From Paraburkholderia nodosa (GTDB lineage Bacteria; Pseudomonadota; Gammaproteobacteria; Burkholderiales; Burkholderiaceae): a stretch of 64,000 bases of DNA. A program made the position numbers and the translations under genes. Positions 60,896 to 64,000 of this stretch are shown here, piece by piece (the first letter of the stretch is position 1; every line of letters begins with the position of its first letter). The stretch lies in the NCBI RefSeq assembly GCF_001718195.1, contig NZ_MCNV01000023.1, positions 62,001-126,000 of the forward strand, in the 5' to 3' direction. The notes under the pieces are model-generated. The model ran no database searches. It saw only the letters and a list, made by a program, of their open reading frames with translations, and was not told where the DNA came from.

Positions 60896-61585
60896 TCACA
60901 GTTGCGCGTGACGCACGCCCACCGAATAGCGGCGTTCGAGCCAGATGAGCGCGAAGTTCGAGAGCGTGGTGATCGCAAGGTAGATGAGCGCCGCGATCAC
61001 GAGGAAGAAGAACAGGTTGAAGGTGCTGCGGCCCGCGTCCTGGGCGGCCTTCACGACATCGGCGAGACCGATGATCGAGACGAGCGCCGTTGCCTTCACG
61101 AGCACCTGCCAGTTGTTGCCGATGCCGGGCAGCGCGAAACGCATCATCTGCGGGAAGAGGATGCGGGCGAACACGCGCGCGCCGCTCATGCCGTAGGCGT
61201 GCCCCGCTTCGAGCTGGCCGCGCGGCACCGCGAGAAACGCGCCGCGGAACGTTTCGGTGAAGTACGCGCCGTAAATGAAGCCGAGCGTGACGACGCCGGC
61301 CACGAACGGATCGATATCGATCTGCGCCATGCCGAGCGCGTCGGTGGCCTCGTTCACGCCGATCTGGATGCTGTAGAAGAGCAGCAGCATCAGCACGAGG
61401 TCGGGCACCGAGCGGATCAGCGTCGTGTACGCGGTCGCCACGGCGGCGAGCGGCCGGTTGAACGAGAGCTTGGCCGCCGCGCCCCCCAGACCGAGCAGCA
61501 CGGCCACGCCGAGCGAGAGGAGCGAAAGTTCGATGGTCTGGATCGTGCCGGCGAGCAGCACCGGGCCAAAGCCGTAAAGGATCAC
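60896..61585 (-). CDS. aotQ: Amino-acid ABC transporter permease (HisQ/AotQ type)
   Basis: The other permease of the heterodimer, 229 residues. Helices: FGPVLLAGTIQTIELSLLSL, LIRSVPDLVLMLLLFYSIQI, GVVTLGFIYGAYFTETFRGA and LFFFLVIAALIYLAITTLSN. EAA loop: PRGQLEAGHAYGMSGARVFA. It is the first gene of the transporter-regulator-ast transcription unit. The binding-protein gene that usually precedes it is instead located at 49634-50434. Confidence 0.93.
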   Translation of the reverse strand: MILYGFGPVLLAGTIQTIELSLLSLGVAVLLGLGGAAAKLSFNRPLAAVATAYTTLIRSVPDLVLMLLLFYSIQIGVNEATDALGMAQIDIDPFVAGVVTLGFIYGAYFTETFRGAFLAVPRGQLEAGHAYGMSGARVFARILFPQMMRFALPGIGNNWQVLVKATALVSIIGLADVVKAAQDAGRSTFNLFFFLVIAALIYLAITTLSNFALIWLERRYSVGVRHAQL

Positions 61586-61903
61586 GCGCGTCTCCGGAAC
61601 AAAGTTGTTTTGTCGTTTCGGGCGGCCTCGCGCGGCACGTGGGCGCCGCTGAAACCGATGAACTGGCGCGGATCGTCTCAGTGCAAAATGGATTGCTCAA
61701 ACTCGTGCGGCGCGGATATTGCAGTGCAGCATTGCCGCGCGACGCGTCGGCGCGTGCGGATCAGGCCCGCACAGCCGCGGGCGCGATGCTTTTGAAAGGC
61801 GAAAAAAAATGCCCCGGCACGCGAGGCGCGCGGGGCATTTACGCAAGTTTGGGGTCACTTTTTCGATAGGCGCGCGATGTGCGCGCGCCGGCCCCGGCGG
61901 AGC
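61586..61903. other. 318-bp region upstream of the arginine module
   Basis: Contains the cbtA terminator (61802-61839) and about 215 bp of promoter space for the aotQ-led operon. A CAATAT hexamer (minus strand, near 61720) could be a -10, but no good -35 was found. No gene is seen. Confidence 0.4.
61802..61839 (-). terminator. Intrinsic terminator of cbtBA
   Basis: Perfect 9-bp outer stem AATGCCCCG (61808-61816) with CGGGGCATT (61831-61839), then a run of eight T on the minus strand (61809-61802). It lies 65 bp past the cbtA stop. Confidence 0.9.
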
Positions 61904-62656
61904 TTATGCGGCGCGCGTTTGCGTGCCGCGTGCGCTGCCGGTACGGGCGTTCGCGCCGAGCAGCTTTTCGGCGAGCGCGCCGAACAGCAGACCGATCGTC
62001 GTCCAGAGAATGAACTGCATGCCGATCGACACCGTGCGGAACTTCCACAGCAGCACGGCCGGGAACGCGGCGGGCACCTCGTTGATCGTCGGCAACGCGA
62101 GCTGGATCGCGCCGATCACGACGACGAACAGCACGAGCGCCACGATCGAAGCGTTCCAGAGGCCAAGGCGCGGCACGAACGCGGCGCGCACCTTGAGCGA
62201 GAACACCGACACGGCGATCGAGATCGCGATCATCAGGAAAAAGAGCCCGGTGCGATAGCCGATCGTCTCCGGGTCGCCGACCGAGGGCGGATTCGCCGGA
62301 TACTTGATGTTCGGCACCAGGTAGATCGCGACGAACGCCGCGAGCGCGAGCCAGGCCGAGAGCGCGCGCGGCGAAAGACGCCCCACGCGACCATTGGCAT
62401 ACGCGAAGACGAGCGCAAAGAGTCCGCCGATCGACGCGCCATAGACCATCACGCCCGTGAAGAGACCGACGCTCGCCTGGGTCTTGCGGCTGACGATTTC
62501 GGGCTCGGGCGCTTCGCCCTTCGCGGCGTCGGCTTTCTCCTCGAAGGAGATCGCCTGATCGACCTGGGGCTCGCCCGCGATCTTCGCGAAGCCGAACGTG
62601 AGAAGTCCCGCGGCGATGCCTGCGAGCATGCCGCGCACCAGCAACTTGCCAACCAT
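61904..62656 (-). CDS. cbtA: CbtA-family cobalt transport protein
   Basis: Integral membrane protein of 250 residues, larger subunit of the predicted CbtAB cobalt uptake system. Helices: LVRGMLAGIAAGLLTFGFAK (conserved N-terminus), GVMVYGASIGGLFALVFAYA, ALSAWLALAAFVAIYLVPNI, FFLMIAISIAVSVFSLKV, IVALVLFVVVIGAIQLALPT and IGMQFILWTTIGLLFGALAE. The motif YLVPNIKYPANPPSVGDPET is the strongest family mark. It is 13 bp after cbtB and under the same cobalamin riboswitch. Confidence 0.92.
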   Translation of the reverse strand: MVGKLLVRGMLAGIAAGLLTFGFAKIAGEPQVDQAISFEEKADAAKGEAPEPEIVSRKTQASVGLFTGVMVYGASIGGLFALVFAYANGRVGRLSPRALSAWLALAAFVAIYLVPNIKYPANPPSVGDPETIGYRTGLFFLMIAISIAVSVFSLKVRAAFVPRLGLWNASIVALVLFVVVIGAIQLALPTINEVPAAFPAVLLWKFRTVSIGMQFILWTTIGLLFGALAEKLLGANARTGSARGTQTRAA

Positions 62657-62669
62657 GGTCAGCTCCCGG

Positions 62670-62888
62670 TCAGTGGCAGGGGAAGCCGAGCAGATGGCGG
62701 CCGTCGTGAACGAACTCGTGGACGTACATGCCCGGGAAGATCGACGTGGCGCCCTGCTCGGCGCCCACGAAGTACAGGGCCAGCAGCAGCATCAGGCCGC
62801 CGAAGATCGCCCAGGGCAGGATGTCTCGCAGCGCAATGGGCGCCGGCGCGGCCGGGGCGTGCTGCAAGGGGAATGAGGTTTCGGACAT
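62670..62888 (-). CDS. cbtB: CbtB-family cobalt transport protein
   Basis: Small subunit, 72 residues: one transmembrane helix (LPWAIFGGLMLLLALYFVGA) and a C-terminal periplasmic His-rich end (MYVHEFVHDGRHLLGFPCH), the probable metal-binding site of the family. AGGAG precedes the ATG at 62888. A GGGG/CCCC hairpin in the riboswitch 3' end lies directly before this ribosome binding site, consistent with translational control by adenosylcobalamin. Confidence 0.92.
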   Translation of the reverse strand: MSETSFPLQHAPAAPAPIALRDILPWAIFGGLMLLLALYFVGAEQGATSIFPGMYVHEFVHDGRHLLGFPCH

Positions 62889-62935
62889 GCTGACTTCTCC
62901 TGGGGTTACGCGCCCCGCTGGTCGTTGAAAGAGTG

Positions 62936-63055
62936 GTTCACGACGCGCAGGTCTGACTTCCGTTGCTTCGATGTTTTCGACGGCAAGCAGTTACAGTGGC
63001 GCGACCGCGCCGGACTTGCACCGGCTTCCGCGTGTCGTGGAGCCTGTATTCTACG
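62936..63055 (-). promoter_or_regulatory. Cobalamin riboswitch controlling cbtBA
   Basis: On the minus strand the leader contains GAATACAGGCTCC at its 5' side (63051-63039), the core GCCGGTGCAAGTCCGGCGCG and CGCCACTGTAA, and the B12 box AGTCAGACCTGC (62958-62947), in the right order and spacing. It ends about 50 nt before the cbtB ATG. B12 would repress cobalt uptake. The GGGGCG/CCCC stem next to the ribosome binding site may be the switching element. Confidence 0.92.
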
Positions 63056-63117
63056 CGCTGCGGCGGCCGGCCGCGGCCCGGATGTCAGCCAAAGAGTAGT
63101 GAAGCATAAGGAAAAGC

Positions 63118-63747
63118 ATGTCGACGACAGTCTGGCTGGTGAGCCATGCGGCGAACGCTGCGCTGCGCTCGGGCACGTTCCCGCACGTGCCTGAAGTGCC
63201 TGTTGCGGGTGAAGACGCCGAAGCAGCGCTCGATGCGCGCGCACTCGAGGCGCTTGCCGCCTGGCGCGAGCGCTGGCACGCGGGGCTGGCCGGTAGTAAT
63301 CGCAATGGCGAGGTGCCGCGTGCGCTCACGAGTCCCGCCGCGATCGCCCGCGCGAGCGCACGCGCGGCAGGCTTCGCGGGGGCAACGCCAGATGACGCGC
63401 TCGCCGAAACCGCCTTCGGCGCGTGGCAAGGTCAGCGCCTGACGGATCTCGCGCGTGAAGCGCCCGAGGCCCTTGCGGCCTGGACGCGCGATCCGGGCTT
63501 TCGGCCGCCAGGCGGCGGCGAATCGTTCGACGATGTCCGCGCGCGCGTCAGCGCCTGGCTCGATGCGGTGCCCGACTCGGGGCACAACGTGGTCGCCTTC
63601 ACGCACGCGAGCGTGATCCGGGCGGCGATTCTTCACGCGCTGGGCGCGCCCTCGGCGGGGTTTCGCTCGATCGAAATCGCGCCGCTTTCCGTGACGGCCC
63701 TACGCCGCACAGAGCACGGCTGGGTTTGGCTCGCGGCGATGAAGTGA
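63118..63747 (+). CDS. Histidine phosphatase-family protein with altered RHG motif
   Basis: A 209-residue phosphoglycerate-mutase-like protein. The usual N-terminal catalytic R-H-G is S-H-A here (TVWLVSHAANAAL). Other family marks remain: ALTSPAAIARASARAAGF, ALAETAFGAWQGQRLTDLA and the second catalytic His in VVAFTHASVIRAAILHALGA. Loss of the first Arg would weaken phosphate binding, so activity is uncertain. It is divergent from the cobalamin-riboswitch-controlled cbtBA, and CobC (alpha-ribazole phosphatase) belongs to this family. A B12-related role is therefore possible but not shown. Confidence 0.82.
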   Translation: MSTTVWLVSHAANAALRSGTFPHVPEVPVAGEDAEAALDARALEALAAWRERWHAGLAGSNRNGEVPRALTSPAAIARASARAAGFAGATPDDALAETAFGAWQGQRLTDLAREAPEALAAWTRDPGFRPPGGGESFDDVRARVSAWLDAVPDSGHNVVAFTHASVIRAAILHALGAPSAGFRSIEIAPLSVTALRRTEHGWVWLAAMK

Positions 63748-63821
63748 GGACCGGAACGGCGCTACCGCCCTGCCCTCGCCGTCGCCGTCGCCGGCATTCT
63801 GGATCGGTAGCCAGAAGCGCT

Positions 63822-64000
63822 CTAGTCCAGCCCCAGCTGTGCCTTGATGGCCGGCATCATGTACTGCACGGCTGCGCGCCCTTCCTCGATGGCGGGCGCG
63901 GCGCGATGAAAGTCGAAAATCCCCATGCCGCCCAGGCGCGGCTGGATCAGCACGTCGGCGGGCTCCCCTGCCAGGCGGCTGCGCGTAATGCGCACCTGCA
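63822..64000 (-). CDS. Patatin-like phospholipase (RssA/NTE type), C-terminal end (partial)
   Basis: Only the last ~59 codons are inside the window. The frame ends at the TAG at 63822-63824. Readable C-terminus: QVRITRSRLAGEPADVLIQP, RLGGMGIFDFHRAAPAIEEG, then RAAVQYMMPAIKAQLGLD. The 'ADVLI-P...G...DF..a..aIe.G..aa' pattern is the usual end of bacterial patatin-like proteins. The catalytic Gly-x-Ser-x-Gly and Asp would lie outside the window, so this call rests on the tail only. It converges with the histidine phosphatase gene. Confidence 0.6.
   Translation of the reverse strand, partial: QVRITRSRLAGEPADVLIQPRLGGMGIFDFHRAAPAIEEGRAAVQYMMPAIKAQLGLD

Overview
The window is chromosomal DNA from a beta-proteobacterium of the order Burkholderiales, most likely Burkholderia or Paraburkholderia sensu lato. 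The evidence is the very high GC content, the rimP-nusA-infB block with its closely Burkholderia-like proteins, the catabolic arginine (ast) cluster, and several small proteins typical of this group. No plasmid, phage or intact insertion element is visible. Almost every long ORF antisense to a gene here is a high-GC shadow.

Layout. Positions 1-2900 (minus strand) hold infB (cut by the window edge), nusA and rimP, preceded by a leader with its own promoter, an early intrinsic terminator and a nested hairpin, which together look like an attenuator. Positions 3034-6060 hold rluB and scpB. Positions 6170-8368 hold an aminotransferase and a LysR regulator. Positions 8791-12330 are a loose stretch of small genes: an orphan IS5-type transposase N-terminal domain, two small secreted proteins, a YdcF-like membrane protein, and a 14-bp tandem repeat ahead of a small conserved gene. 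Positions 12606-23719 hold arfB, a VC0807-like membrane protein, an FUSC exporter, an Lrp regulator facing a cysteine-dioxygenase-like gene, an MscS channel, an Rrf2 regulator with its oxidoreductase gene, a lipoprotein, a GNAT acetyltransferase and a DJ-1/PfpI protein.

Positions 23925-31365 hold an orphan histidine kinase, amtB behind a sigma-54 promoter, an SDR with a LysR gene, an acyl-CoA ligase and an intergenic region that probably encodes a minus-strand small RNA. Positions 31366-40440 hold an IclR regulator and an mdtABC-type RND efflux operon without an outer-membrane gene. Positions 40437-42527 hold small envelope proteins and an exported peroxiredoxin. Positions 42691-49309 are a signalling block: two degenerate-EAL/HDOD proteins flank a PAS-GGDEF-EAL protein and an HDOD protein.

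Positions 49575-61585 form one metabolic module, all on the minus strand: an arginine/ornithine-type ABC transporter (two permeases and an ATPase), an AraC-type ArgR regulator, the complete arginine succinyltransferase pathway astC-astA(alpha)-astA(beta)-astD-astB-astE, and the substrate-binding protein at the far end behind its own promoter. Import, sensing and breakdown of arginine to glutamate and succinate are thus encoded together. Positions 61802-64000 hold cbtB-cbtA behind a cobalamin riboswitch, a divergent histidine-phosphatase-like gene, and the end of a patatin-like gene.

The most interesting items are the rimP leader, the regulator/operator pairs (Rrf2, Lrp, sigma-54), the 34-bp palindrome ahead of astC, the candidate small RNA at 30941-31055, the domesticated transposase domain, and low-complexity insertions inside otherwise standard membrane proteins.
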